64,000 bases of DNA. Origin: Zobellia barbeyronii. Lineage in GTDB: Bacteria > Bacteroidota > Bacteroidia > Flavobacteriales > Flavobacteriaceae. Of this stretch, positions 36,953 through 46,170 are shown piece after piece. Position numbers and translations under genes: made by a program. The stretch covers positions 186,001 to 250,000 of the forward strand of contig NZ_JACATN010000001.1 in NCBI RefSeq assembly GCF_018603515.1, read 5' to 3'. The stretch's first letter is position 1, and every line of letters begins with the position of its first letter. The notes beneath the pieces were generated by a model that was not told the origin of the DNA, searched no databases, and saw nothing but the letters and a program-made list of their open reading frames with translations.

Positions 36953-39466
36953 TTACTTTTTCGCTTTTGGCTTCGCTTTAGCCTTAGCCTTTGGTTTTGC
37001 TTTAGCTTTTTTCTTAGGAGTTTTTTGCTCTATAAGCTTTTTAGCCTCGTCCAAAGATATTTTTGTTGCATCTACAGATTTAGCGATCTCTACCTTAATC
37101 TTACCTTTTAAGATATTGTGACGGCCCCATCTAGCTTTTTCGATACGAATACCTTCATCTGGCCAATTCTGCACAACTTTATCAATCTCTTTCTGCTTTT
37201 TAGCTTCAATCAACTCAATAAGATCATCATTCGAAAGGTTATCGAAATCATATTTCTTATTAACGTTAATGAACATACCGTCCCATTTAATGAACGGTCC
37301 AAATCTACCTGTACCTTTTGTTACCTCTTTATCTTCATAGGTATATATAGGTGCATCTGCCTTTTGCTTTTCTTTTATTAACTCTACGGCACGATCAAAA
37401 TCTACATCAAAGGCACTTTCACCTTTCTCTAATGAGACAAATTTCTTTCCAAAACGCACATAAGGTCCAAACCTTCCCACATTAGCTTCTATCTCTTCCC
37501 CTTCATAAACCCCTAGCTTTCTTGGAAGCTTAAAAAGCTCCATAGCCTCATCATAGGTAATATTAGCCAATGACTGCTCAGGCAATAGACTTGCAAACTT
37601 TGGTTTTTCTTCATCATCAACAGTACCCATTTGAACCATTGGCCCAAAACGACCCAATCGAACAGATACCTGACGGCCAGATTTAGGATCTTCACCTAAA
37701 ATACGTTCTCCACTAGCACGATCGGCATTTTCTTGAACATCTAGTACATTAGGATGAAAGTCTTTATAAAAATCCTTCATCACTTTTTGCCAATCTTCTT
37801 CTCCCTCGGCTATCTCATCAAAGTTTTCTTCTACTTTCGCCGTAAAATTATAGTCAAGGATAGTAGCAAAGTGACTTACCAAAAAGTCATTTACAATCAT
37901 TCCAATATCAGTAGGCACAAGCTTACCTTTATCGGAACCTACCATTTCAGAGAGATTTTTTACTTGTACAGCCCCTTCTTCTAAAAGTAATTGTACATAA
38001 GCTCTTTCTGTTCCTTCTATAGTACCCTTCTCTACATAACCTCTATTCTGAATAGTAGAAATAGTTGGTGCATATGTAGACGGTCTACCAATACCCAATT
38101 CTTCAAGCTTTTTAACCAATGATGCTTCTGTAAAGCGGTATGGTGGTCTTGAAAAACGCTCGGTTGCCGTTATATAATTATTCTGTAAAGCTTCACCTAC
38201 TTTCATTGCTGGAAGCATACCTTCTTGCTCTTCAGCAGTATCTTCTTCATCAAGCCCTTCCATATATACCTTTAGGAAACCATCAAATTTGATGACCTCC
38301 CCATTAGCGGTAAACTGTTCTGAATGCGTACTTGCTTGAATTTTTACATTAGTACGCTCCAATTGGGCATCACTCATTTGCGATGCTATGGTACGTTTCC
38401 AAATTAATTCATATAATTTGGACTGATCACGTTCAAGCGATGGAAACTGATTTGTAATTTCTGTAGGTCTAATTGCCTCGTGAGCTTCTTGTGCTCCTTT
38501 AGCTTTCCCTTTAAATTTACGAACGGTGCTATATTTCTCACCGTAGTTATCTATAATAGCATCTTTAGTTGCCGTAATGGCTTCACTAGAAAGGTTAACA
38601 CTATCAGTTCTCATATAGGTAATAAGACCTGCTTCGTATAATCTTTGTGCAACTTGCATGGTTCTACCTACTGAAAAATAGAGCTTTCTTGAAGCTTCCT
38701 GTTGTAAGGTTGAAGTTGTAAAAGGTGCTGAAGGTGATTTTTTAGCCGGTTTCTTATCTAAATTTCCAACCGAAAAATCTGCTCCTATATTTTCATCCAA
38801 AAAGGCTTGAGCCTCTTTTTGCGAAGAGAATGTTTTATTCAGCTTTGCTGTAAACACACTACCTTCTAAGGTTTTGAAAACCGCTGATATTTTAAATGAT
38901 GCTTCCGCAGTAAAACCTTCAATATCACGTTCACGTTCAACAATAAGACGGACGGCAACAGATTGAACTCTACCGGCAGAAAGGCCTGGTTTTATTTTTT
39001 TCCACAATACAGGAGAAAGCTCGTAACCCACCAGACGGTCTAAAACCCGTCTTGCCTGCTGGGCATTTACTAGGTTATAGTTTATTTCACGTGGATTTTC
39101 AATCGCTTTTTGAATAGCCGATTTGGTAATGGAGTTAAAAACAATACGTTTAGTCTTGCTTTTATCTAATTTTAAAGTCTCGGCCAAATGCCAAGAAATA
39201 GCTTCACCCTCTCTATCTTCATCACTCGCGAGCCATATAGTCTCCGCTTTCTTTGCAAGGTCACCTAGTTTTTTAACCAGGGCTTTCTTGTCTGTATCGA
39301 CAATATATTTTGGTTCAAAATTATTCTCTACATCTACACCCAGTTCTTTGGAAGGCAAATCTGCGATATGCCCAAAACTGGACTCTACCTTAAAGTCTTT
39401 TCCTAAAAACTTTTCTATCGTTTTTGCCTTTGCGGGGGACTCTACTATTACTAAATTCTTAGCCAT
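36953..39466 (-). CDS. topA: DNA topoisomerase I (type IA)
   Basis: 837 residues. TOPRIM domain at the N-terminus (NLVIVESPAKAKTIEKFLG, then SDEDREGEAISWHL), the type IA core with active-site Tyr284 in GLITYMRTDS, and RFSRPPYRFTEASLVKKLEELGIGRPSTYA. It relaxes negative supercoils. The C-terminus has three GRFGP-type repeats instead of cysteine zinc fingers, and ends in an extreme Lys/Ala/Pro tail (KAKAKPKAKAKAKPKAKK) likely to bind DNA non-specifically. A TAnnTTTG element lies 21 nt upstream of the start. Confidence 0.97.
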   Translation of the reverse strand: MAKNLVIVESPAKAKTIEKFLGKDFKVESSFGHIADLPSKELGVDVENNFEPKYIVDTDKKALVKKLGDLAKKAETIWLASDEDREGEAISWHLAETLKLDKSKTKRIVFNSITKSAIQKAIENPREINYNLVNAQQARRVLDRLVGYELSPVLWKKIKPGLSAGRVQSVAVRLIVERERDIEGFTAEASFKISAVFKTLEGSVFTAKLNKTFSSQKEAQAFLDENIGADFSVGNLDKKPAKKSPSAPFTTSTLQQEASRKLYFSVGRTMQVAQRLYEAGLITYMRTDSVNLSSEAITATKDAIIDNYGEKYSTVRKFKGKAKGAQEAHEAIRPTEITNQFPSLERDQSKLYELIWKRTIASQMSDAQLERTNVKIQASTHSEQFTANGEVIKFDGFLKVYMEGLDEEDTAEEQEGMLPAMKVGEALQNNYITATERFSRPPYRFTEASLVKKLEELGIGRPSTYAPTISTIQNRGYVEKGTIEGTERAYVQLLLEEGAVQVKNLSEMVGSDKGKLVPTDIGMIVNDFLVSHFATILDYNFTAKVEENFDEIAEGEEDWQKVMKDFYKDFHPNVLDVQENADRASGERILGEDPKSGRQVSVRLGRFGPMVQMGTVDDEEKPKFASLLPEQSLANITYDEAMELFKLPRKLGVYEGEEIEANVGRFGPYVRFGKKFVSLEKGESAFDVDFDRAVELIKEKQKADAPIYTYEDKEVTKGTGRFGPFIKWDGMFINVNKKYDFDNLSNDDLIELIEAKKQKEIDKVVQNWPDEGIRIEKARWGRHNILKGKIKVEIAKSVDATKISLDEAKKLIEQKTPKKKAKAKPKAKAKAKPKAKK

Positions 39467-39486
39467 TCATGGTTTGTTTGATAAAA

Positions 39487-39494
39487 CAAAAGTA
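39487..39494 (-). promoter_or_regulatory. -7 element before topA
   Basis: On the minus strand TACTTTTG, an exact TAnnTTTG match 21 nt before the topA start. The -33 TTG is not evident. Confidence 0.5.
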
Positions 39495-39536
39495 ATTGAA
39501 TTTTTTAATTAGATGCCATACCTTATATAATAGGTA

Positions 39537-39569
39537 TAAAAAAACACCCCAATAAATAGAGGTGTTTTT
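39537..39569 (-). terminator. Terminator of the LVIVD-repeat lipoprotein gene
   Basis: Minus-strand stem AAAAACACC/GGTGTTTTT, loop of about 12 nt, then a T run; 18 nt after the stop codon of the gene at 39588. Confidence 0.78.
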
Positions 39570-39587
39570 AATTCATTTGACAGTTAT

Positions 39588-40880
39588 TCACTTTAAACTG
39601 AACGTGCTGAGCAAGCTTATATCGTTGTTTAAATATTTATATTGATAAAGCTCTTTATCCCCTATCATCAGGAGAGAATCATCAAGAGGTATAACATCAT
39701 AAGTAATTATATCTTTGAAATGACTTACCAACTTCAAGTCGTTTACGTCTGTCTTATCGTACACCTTTAAACCATCATCTCCATCACAAACAAAAAGCAA
39801 ATTATCTTTAAAACCTATACCATAAGGACCTTTTAATGGATAAAACTTCTCCAGTTCAGGGTTTGCTAAGTTAGAAACATCTACTATATAAAGTCCGCTT
39901 TCAGTACCACCGCAAGAATTTTCGCCTCTTAGGGTTACAAAAGCATAATCGCCATCTACTACTACCGGGTCGCAAGCCGTACCATGTACAAACTCTGAAA
40001 TATATTCCGGTTTTTCAGGTGATGAGATATCATATATATACATGCCTTGTGTTCCACCTACAAATAAAATATCACCTTGATTATATATTGTTTCAATGGC
40101 ACCGTTAACATAAACATCCTCAAGGGTCTTTGGATTATCTAAATCTGAAATATCAAAAACGCTAATACTAGACCATTCTACTGCATACAAATAATCTTCA
40201 ACAATTTTAAATCTAGCCAAGGACCCGCCTTGCCCAGTATCACCCCCAGATATTGATTCCGCAGCACTATCATTGAGTGCTATATCAACATTAGAATCAT
40301 TAACCCCATATTTAGTTTTAAGTTCTTCTTCCGAAAGTCGTTGAGATTTAACTTCCCAACCCACAATTGCTTCTTTGCTAGCGTCAAAGTCTCCATAATC
40401 ATAAAAATCTGCTTGTGGCCAATCTACATCAAAACCAACAGTACACCAGAATTGCTGATAGATAGCGTCTTCTATTCTTTGTACCATTGTTATATTATTG
40501 ATGTCTGAAATATTCATTATGACCAAATCACCATAACTATCTGCATATAAGCGGTCATTTTTTATGGAAATATCATGATTACCTTCAAGCTTTATAAATG
40601 AAACAGCTTCTGGATTTACGGGATTATTATTATCTATAACATGAAAACCTCTGTTAACGTCATTAACAAAAACATAGTCTTGGTATGCATAAATTTTACC
40701 AGATTCATTAATAGGTACAGGTTCAGTAACCTCAACAGCCTCTTCCTTAAATCTTTTTAAATCTGTAGTTACCGGTGTTGCTACTAGATATTCTTCTCCA
40801 GATACATCATCTTTATCATCGCTACAGGAAGAAAGAGTTACTATAGCTGCAATCAATATTAAACAAAGGTTCTTTTTCAT
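39588..40880 (-). CDS. LVIVD-repeat (beta-propeller) lipoprotein
   Basis: 430 residues: lipobox LSSC with Cys19, acidic SDDKDDVSGEE linker, then repeated blades of about 40 residues of the type 'hhxvxxdYhYhhxxxxLxhhDisnPxxP' (for example GFHVIDNNNPVNPEAVSFIKL, SISVFDISDLDNPKTLEDVYV, GLYIVDVSNLANPELEKFYPL). This is the LVIVD repeat, forming a beta-propeller on the cell surface or in the periplasm. The family is abundant in Bacteroidota and has no defined function. It is transcribed alone and is preceded by a stem-loop at 40935-40966. Confidence 0.86.
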   Translation of the reverse strand: MKKNLCLILIAAIVTLSSCSDDKDDVSGEEYLVATPVTTDLKRFKEEAVEVTEPVPINESGKIYAYQDYVFVNDVNRGFHVIDNNNPVNPEAVSFIKLEGNHDISIKNDRLYADSYGDLVIMNISDINNITMVQRIEDAIYQQFWCTVGFDVDWPQADFYDYGDFDASKEAIVGWEVKSQRLSEEELKTKYGVNDSNVDIALNDSAAESISGGDTGQGGSLARFKIVEDYLYAVEWSSISVFDISDLDNPKTLEDVYVNGAIETIYNQGDILFVGGTQGMYIYDISSPEKPEYISEFVHGTACDPVVVDGDYAFVTLRGENSCGGTESGLYIVDVSNLANPELEKFYPLKGPYGIGFKDNLLFVCDGDDGLKVYDKTDVNDLKLVSHFKDIITYDVIPLDDSLLMIGDKELYQYKYLNNDISLLSTFSLK

Positions 40881-40934
40881 AGTTTGGCTTTTTTTAAAAA
40901 ACAGTCGATATGCTTACCGACTCATCTACAAATC

Positions 40935-40966
40935 AGATACACCAACTTAATATAAGTTGCGTATCT
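40935..40966. repeat. Stem-loop upstream of the LVIVD-repeat gene
   Basis: AGATAC/GTATCT outer arms (40935-40940, 40961-40966) and AACTT/AAGTT inner arms (40944-40948, 40954-40958) form an interrupted stem. It lies 55 nt upstream of the start codon, so it could be in the leader RNA or be an operator. No motif family is recognised. Confidence 0.45.
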
Positions 40967-41105
40967 AAATGGAAAAAACTTACTTATTCGTTGAACTGCC
41001 TAGCAAGGCTTACTCTTTTTTAAATATTAAGCCAGTCGAAATTGTTTCAAATATTATGGTATAAGAATCCCATGACTACGGTTAATTTATACGTTATTAG
41101 AGTTT

Positions 41106-42593
41106 TTAGTCATTCGTTAAATTTTCAAGTCTCATCCATGATATTTTGTTTTCATCCGATGACATAGATTCTTTTGGACCAAGTTTTATCCCAAAAGCTC
41201 CAACAAAAACATCTACATCTCCATCTTTATCATAATCCTCTACATCTATAGTTTGCCAACCAATTTTTGGAGCATTAGCCACACTTGTTGGTTTATACTT
41301 ATCTCCTCCCTCATTTATCAACAAAACAATACTTTTAAAGTTTTCATCTATTAAATTTCCAAAATTAGAAATCGTAATAATATCTTTTCTACCATCTAAA
41401 TTAAAATCTGCCACCCTTATTTTACTTGCACCGTGGTAAGGATAAAAGTATGATTCCAAAAACCCTCCTTTATTTTGACTCACATAAACACGAACTCCAT
41501 GGTAATTCTTTAATACCTCAGAATAATCTGCGTTATCGCCATTACTAACGATAATATCTAAATCTCCATCATTATTCATATCCACAATTTCAAAATCATT
41601 CACTCCAAAAGCTGGATGAAACTGTAGAAGTTTTTTAGAAGTAACCTCATTCCTTTCAAAAGAAAAAGCAAATAACGCTTCGCTTTCCTGTGTAAACAAG
41701 GCTAATAACTCCTCCTTGCCATCATTATCAATATCTACGAATTCAATTTTTATACTACCAGAAAGTTCTTTTATAAGATGCCTTTCATAGGATAAATCAC
41801 CCTTATTTTCATACCAAGCCAAGCTACCTACTGTATTTCCAAATTCACAAACCACAACATCTTCAAACCCGTCGCCATTAACATCATTTTGCAAAAAATC
41901 TACCGGTCGCCTTAATCCATCAATAAATATGTTTCCTAATTTCAACACCCCACTCTCTTCGTCCGAGGGATACAAAGACCCTATTGTCAATAAAGATTGT
42001 TCCTCTTTGAGAAAAGAAATCCTCACGGGTGGACTTTCTAACTTTTCTTTTTTAACTATTTCTCCATCAACAGTAGCTTGTATTAAAGAAGAATTTCTAC
42101 CATCACCTAAATACAATTTTCTTGTTTTAGGATTATAATCTAGCATTGTAACTATTGAGGAAGGAATGCTATCATAAGAAAATGTTTTAATTTTAAATAT
42201 AGAGTTGTCTTTTAAAATAGGTTGTTTATAAAGCTCAATTCCCTTGGGTGCCGTTATTTTGTAATACATAACCAACTTTTCCCATTCTTTCTGAGATAGT
42301 AGTGGTTTACTTGGATAGACATCTCCAGATGAACCTTTTTCATAATATTCAGGACCATGATTAGACATCCCTAATCTTAAACCCATTTCTGGTAATGTTT
42401 GGGAAAGCCAAATGTTTGAGGGCAGTAAGGATGGTTCTGGAAACATATGACATGAAGCGCATAGTGTTCTTGCCAACACTTCTCCTTCAGATTGTTTTTG
42501 CTTTGGCTCGCAACTTACTAGCGAAAAGAGTAAAATAGCAGGCAACAACCAATTGTAGGGATTCTTATAAGTGACCGTAATCTTCAAACTCAA
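41106..42593 (-). CDS. VCBS/FG-GAP-repeat lipoprotein with N-terminal haem c motif
   Basis: 495 residues. Lipobox LVSC (Cys28) is followed by a small cytochrome-c-like segment with CASCH (Cys45-His49) and the text FPEPSLLPSNIW; then come FG-GAP-type repeats with calcium-binding DxNxDGxxD loops (DVNGDGFEDVVV, DIDNDGKEELLALF, DMNNDGDLDIIVS, DFNLDGRKDIITIS, DYDKDGDVDVFVG), predicting a beta-propeller. This head-plus-propeller layout recurs in Bacteroidota and Planctomycetes. The CxxCH suggests covalent haem and a redox role, but only one motif is present and the distal ligand cannot be identified (a Met follows at position 50). Confidence 0.85.
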   Translation of the reverse strand: MSLKITVTYKNPYNWLLPAILLFSLVSCEPKQKQSEGEVLARTLCASCHMFPEPSLLPSNIWLSQTLPEMGLRLGMSNHGPEYYEKGSSGDVYPSKPLLSQKEWEKLVMYYKITAPKGIELYKQPILKDNSIFKIKTFSYDSIPSSIVTMLDYNPKTRKLYLGDGRNSSLIQATVDGEIVKKEKLESPPVRISFLKEEQSLLTIGSLYPSDEESGVLKLGNIFIDGLRRPVDFLQNDVNGDGFEDVVVCEFGNTVGSLAWYENKGDLSYERHLIKELSGSIKIEFVDIDNDGKEELLALFTQESEALFAFSFERNEVTSKKLLQFHPAFGVNDFEIVDMNNDGDLDIIVSNGDNADYSEVLKNYHGVRVYVSQNKGGFLESYFYPYHGASKIRVADFNLDGRKDIITISNFGNLIDENFKSIVLLINEGGDKYKPTSVANAPKIGWQTIDVEDYDKDGDVDVFVGAFGIKLGPKESMSSDENKISWMRLENLTND

Positions 42594-42726
42594 ACAAATT
42601 AATTATAGTAAATGTAAAGATGATTAAAAATCAAAACATATTGTTTTTATTAAGGTGTTTTGTTTTTTCTTAAACTACTCAAACAGCCAATTTTAGAATT
42701 TTTATAAAAACTTTACACCTGTCAAT

Positions 42727-42758
42727 TTGTCATCAGTTTGATTTTAGCGTTATCTTTG
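42727..42758 (+). promoter_or_regulatory. Promoter of miaB (Bacteroidota primary sigma type)
   Basis: TTG at 42727-42729 and TATCTTTG at 42751-42758, separated by 21 nt, match both parts of the TTG-N19-21-TAnnTTTG consensus. It is the best promoter in the window and lies 32 nt before the start codon. Confidence 0.8.
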
Positions 42759-42790
42759 CTGCCCGTTAGTTTAGAAAGGTTACAATAGAT

Positions 42791-44236
42791 ATGGAGAAAA
42801 TTATAGACGAATCGCTTCAGGGTTCTGCCCTGGCACTTAAGAAGAAAAACGCTAATGGCAAGAAGCTTTATATTGAAAGTTATGGTTGCCAAATGAATTT
42901 TTCAGATAGTGAAATCGTTGCATCCATCCTAGCCAACGAAGGCTTTGACACAACACAAAATCTGAATGAAGCAGACCTAGTTTTAGTAAACACCTGTTCT
43001 ATACGGGAGAAAGCTGAACTAACGGTTCGTAAGCGTTTAGAGAAATTCAATGCTATAAAAAGAGACCGCCCTCATATGAAGGTTGGTGTACTTGGCTGTA
43101 TGGCAGAGCGTTTAAAGCATCAATTTTTAGAGGAAGAAAAAATAGTGGACATGGTCGTAGGACCAGACGCCTATAAAGACTTGCCTAATTTAATCCAAGA
43201 GATAGATGAAGGCCGTAATGCCGTAAATGTTATTCTTTCTAAGGACGAAACTTATGGAGATGTTTCCCCTGTAAGGCTTCACTCTAACGGAGTAACTGCA
43301 TTTGTTTCTATTACCAGAGGTTGTGACAACATGTGTACGTTCTGCGTGGTCCCATTTACCAGAGGCCGTGAACGTAGTCGTGACCCACAATCTATATTAG
43401 ACGAAGTGAACGACCTTTCCGAAAGAGGCTTCAAGGAAATTACACTTTTAGGCCAAAACGTAGATAGTTATTTATGGTATGGTGGCGGATTAAAAAAAGG
43501 CTTTGAAAAAGCTACAGAAATGCAAAAAGCTACCGCGGTAAACTTTTCGCAATTACTGGAAAGAACCGCTTTGGCTTACCCTAAAATGCGTATTCGTTTT
43601 TCAACATCCAATCCGCAGGATATGACTTTGGATGTTATTCATACCATGGCCAAGCATAAAAATATTTGTAACGCCATTCACCTTCCTGTGCAGAGTGGAA
43701 GCAATCGTATCTTAAAAGAGATGAACAGGCTTCATACCCGCGAAGAATATTTTGAACTTATTGATAATGCCCGTAGAATTCTTCCTGACTGTTCCATTTC
43801 ACAAGATATGATTATCGGTTTCCCAACAGAAACAGAACAAGACCATAAAGACACAATGTCTTTAATGGAGTATGTGAAATATGATTTTGGTTATATGTTC
43901 ACGTATTCTGAAAGACCGGGAACTATGGCTGAGCGTAAAATGGAAGATGATGTTCCGGAAGAAACAAAAAAACGAAGGCTTTCAGAAGTCATCGCTCTTC
44001 AAAGACAACATTGCCAAGAACGCACACAAAGACACTTAGGTAAAGTTCAAGAGATTTTAATTGAGAGTACTTCAAAAAAATCAGACGAACATTTCATGGG
44101 TCGCAACTCACAAAACACTGTTGCCGTTTTCCCTAGAGAGAATTATAAAGTTGGTGATTTTGTTATGGTACGAATGGATGAATGCACTTCTGCTACCTTA
44201 ATTGGAGAAGCCGTAGGATATTCAGAAAATAATTAA
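42791..44236 (+). CDS. miaB: tRNA-2-methylthio-N6-dimethylallyladenosine synthase MiaB
   Basis: 481 residues. N-terminal UPF0004 domain with three cysteines for an auxiliary [4Fe-4S] cluster (YGCQMN, NTCSIR, LGCMAER); radical-SAM core with Cys178-x3-Cys182-x2-Cys185 ([13 protein letters not shown]); C-terminal TRAM domain. It adds the 2-methylthio group to i6A37 of tRNAs reading UNN codons. A small N-terminal extension ([21 protein letters not shown]) precedes the usual start, common in this phylum. First gene of a plus-strand run with the sigma-54 activator 30 nt downstream. Confidence 0.96.
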   Translation: MEKIIDESLQGSALALKKKNANGKKLYIESYGCQMNFSDSEIVASILANEGFDTTQNLNEADLVLVNTCSIREKAELTVRKRLEKFNAIKRDRPHMKVGVLGCMAERLKHQFLEEEKIVDMVVGPDAYKDLPNLIQEIDEGRNAVNVILSKDETYGDVSPVRLHSNGVTAFVSITRGCDNMCTFCVVPFTRGRERSRDPQSILDEVNDLSERGFKEITLLGQNVDSYLWYGGGLKKGFEKATEMQKATAVNFSQLLERTALAYPKMRIRFSTSNPQDMTLDVIHTMAKHKNICNAIHLPVQSGSNRILKEMNRLHTREEYFELIDNARRILPDCSISQDMIIGFPTETEQDHKDTMSLMEYVKYDFGYMFTYSERPGTMAERKMEDDVPEETKKRRLSEVIALQRQHCQERTQRHLGKVQEILIESTSKKSDEHFMGRNSQNTVAVFPRENYKVGDFVMVRMDECTSATLIGEAVGYSENN

Positions 44237-44266
44237 ATACCAACAACACCCCCGAACCACAGAACA

Positions 44267-45535
44267 ATGGAAAATATACAAGCCATAAAACAACGATTTG
44301 AGATTATTGGTAACGACCAAAAACTCAATCGCGCTATAGAGAAAGCCATTCAGGTAGCCCCTACTGATATTTCTGTTTTAGTAACAGGTGAAAGTGGAGT
44401 TGGTAAAGAAGCTATCCCTAAAATAATTCATTCACTTTCTCACAGAAAGCACGCCAAATATATTGCCGTAAACTGTGGTGCTATTCCAGAAGGAACTATT
44501 GACAGTGAACTTTTCGGTCACGAAAAAGGAGCCTTTACAGGTGCTACACAAACCAGAAGTGGTTATTTTGAAGTAGCCGATGGCGGAACTATTTTCCTTG
44601 ATGAAGTTGGAGAATTGCCCCTTACCACACAAGTTAGATTATTGAGGGTGCTTGAAAATGGGGAGTTTTTAAAAGTAGGATCTTCACAGGTTCAAAAAAC
44701 CAATGTGCGTATTGTAGCGGCAACGAATGTAAATATGTTCGAAGCTATTAAAAAGGAAAAATTTAGAGAAGACCTCTACTATAGATTAAGCACTGTAGAG
44801 ATAAGTATTCCACCATTACGTGAAAGACAGGATGATATTCATTTGCTCTTTAGAAAATTTGCTTCAGATTTTGGACAGAAATACAAAATGCCTACCATCC
44901 GTTTGGATGATGATGCCGTAGACCTCTTATTAAAATACCGCTGGCCAGGTAACATCCGTCAGTTAAGAAACATTGCAGAACAGGTATCCGTACTTGAAGA
45001 AAGTAGAAGTGTATCATGGGCTACACTCAATGGCTACCTACCAAATTCCAATAACTCCAACCTTCCAGCAGTTGTTGGACAAAAGAAAGCCGAAAGCGAT
45101 TTCAGTAATGAAAGAGAAATTCTTTACAAGGTTCTTTTTGATATGAAAAGTGACCTTAATGATCTAAAGAAACTCACCTTAGAGCTAATGAAAAACAATG
45201 ATGGCGAAAAGGTTCAAGAAGAAAATGAAGGCCTCATCAAAAAAATCTACGGTGATAATGGCGAAGAGGTAGAAGATGACTACAGGGATTCTCGCGAAGT
45301 TTTACGCTTGCCGGAACCTAGAGCAGAGATGCCTGCGCCAAAACCTCCAACAGAAGATAAGTATCATTTTGCCGAAGAAATTCAAGAAGAAGAAACCCTA
45401 TCTTTACAAGAAAAGGAAGTTGAGCTCATAAAAAAATCATTAGAACGTAACCGCGGAAAGAGAAAAGCCGCCGCTGCGGAACTTGGTATTTCAGAACGCA
45501 CACTATACCGTAAAATAAAACAATACGATTTATAG
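44267..45535 (+). CDS. Sigma-54-dependent AAA+ transcriptional activator without receiver domain
   Basis: 422 residues. The AAA+ domain starts almost at the N-terminus: Walker A GESGVGKE (Gly41-Lys47), the sigma-54-contacting loop GAFTGA at 88-93, Walker B GTIFLDEVGEL, and the arginine-finger region FREDLYYRLSTVEI. A charged linker (about 265-385) leads to a Fis-type helix-turn-helix (KRKAAAAELGISERTLYRKIKQYDL). No GAF, PAS or receiver input domain is present, so its activity may be set by partner proteins or by expression. It lies between miaB and lptE, an order I recall as frequent in Bacteroidota; targets are unknown, but see the site before groES. Confidence 0.94.
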   Translation: MENIQAIKQRFEIIGNDQKLNRAIEKAIQVAPTDISVLVTGESGVGKEAIPKIIHSLSHRKHAKYIAVNCGAIPEGTIDSELFGHEKGAFTGATQTRSGYFEVADGGTIFLDEVGELPLTTQVRLLRVLENGEFLKVGSSQVQKTNVRIVAATNVNMFEAIKKEKFREDLYYRLSTVEISIPPLRERQDDIHLLFRKFASDFGQKYKMPTIRLDDDAVDLLLKYRWPGNIRQLRNIAEQVSVLEESRSVSWATLNGYLPNSNNSNLPAVVGQKKAESDFSNEREILYKVLFDMKSDLNDLKKLTLELMKNNDGEKVQEENEGLIKKIYGDNGEEVEDDYRDSREVLRLPEPRAEMPAPKPPTEDKYHFAEEIQEEETLSLQEKEVELIKKSLERNRGKRKAAAAELGISERTLYRKIKQYDL

Positions 45536-45591
45536 CAGGCCCATATTACTAATGAAACTGAAACGCCACAACCCTAATAAATAATAGAATT

Positions 45592-46110
45592 TTGAAAAAG
45601 AACGCATACATAGTTTTTAGTTTAATTTTAGTCCTTACCCTAAACGGCTGTGGTGTTTATAACTTTACCGGAGGCAATGTAGGTACGGCTACTACTTTTA
45701 CGATACCTACTTTCCAAAACTACGCTACTCAAAACCCTGGTTCTACTTTTGAACCCGGTCTAGAAAGAGATTTTACGTTAGCGCTGCAAGACCGTATTTT
45801 AAACCAGACAACTCTTGACTTAGCTTCTTCGAATGGAGATTTATTGTACGAAGGTGAAATTGTAGAATACCGTATATCCCCAATGAGTGCAACGGCTAAC
45901 CAGACCGCTGCTCAGAACCGTTTATCTATGGCGGTAAAAGTACGTTTCTACAATAAGACTAAAGAAGATGCAGATTTTGAACAACGCTTTTCTTTTTTCT
46001 ATGATTACCCTGCAAACTCACAACTTTCCTCTGTAAAAACTGAAGCATTAGAAACAATTTTTGAACGAATTACCCAAGACATATTTAACGCATCATTAGC
46101 AGATTGGTAA
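45592..46110 (+). CDS. lptE: LptE-family LPS-assembly lipoprotein
   Basis: 172 residues starting from TTG at 45592 (MKKNAYIVFSLILVLTLNGC), the only start that gives the lipoprotein signal; lipobox LNGC with Cys20. The mature part (GVYNFTGGNVGTATTFTIPTFQNYA, ..., SNGDLLYEGEIVEYRISPM) matches the LptE family of Bacteroidota, the plug/partner of the LptD barrel that inserts lipopolysaccharide into the outer membrane. It follows the sigma-54 activator by 56 nt and precedes a TPR-like gene. lptD is not in this window. Confidence 0.88.
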   Translation: MKKNAYIVFSLILVLTLNGCGVYNFTGGNVGTATTFTIPTFQNYATQNPGSTFEPGLERDFTLALQDRILNQTTLDLASSNGDLLYEGEIVEYRISPMSATANQTAAQNRLSMAVKVRFYNKTKEDADFEQRFSFFYDYPANSQLSSVKTEALETIFERITQDIFNASLADW

Positions 46111-46170
46111 GTTGCACTCAGCTTACAAAAAAAACTAAGAACCAACATACCTATTTAGTAACCCTATAGA

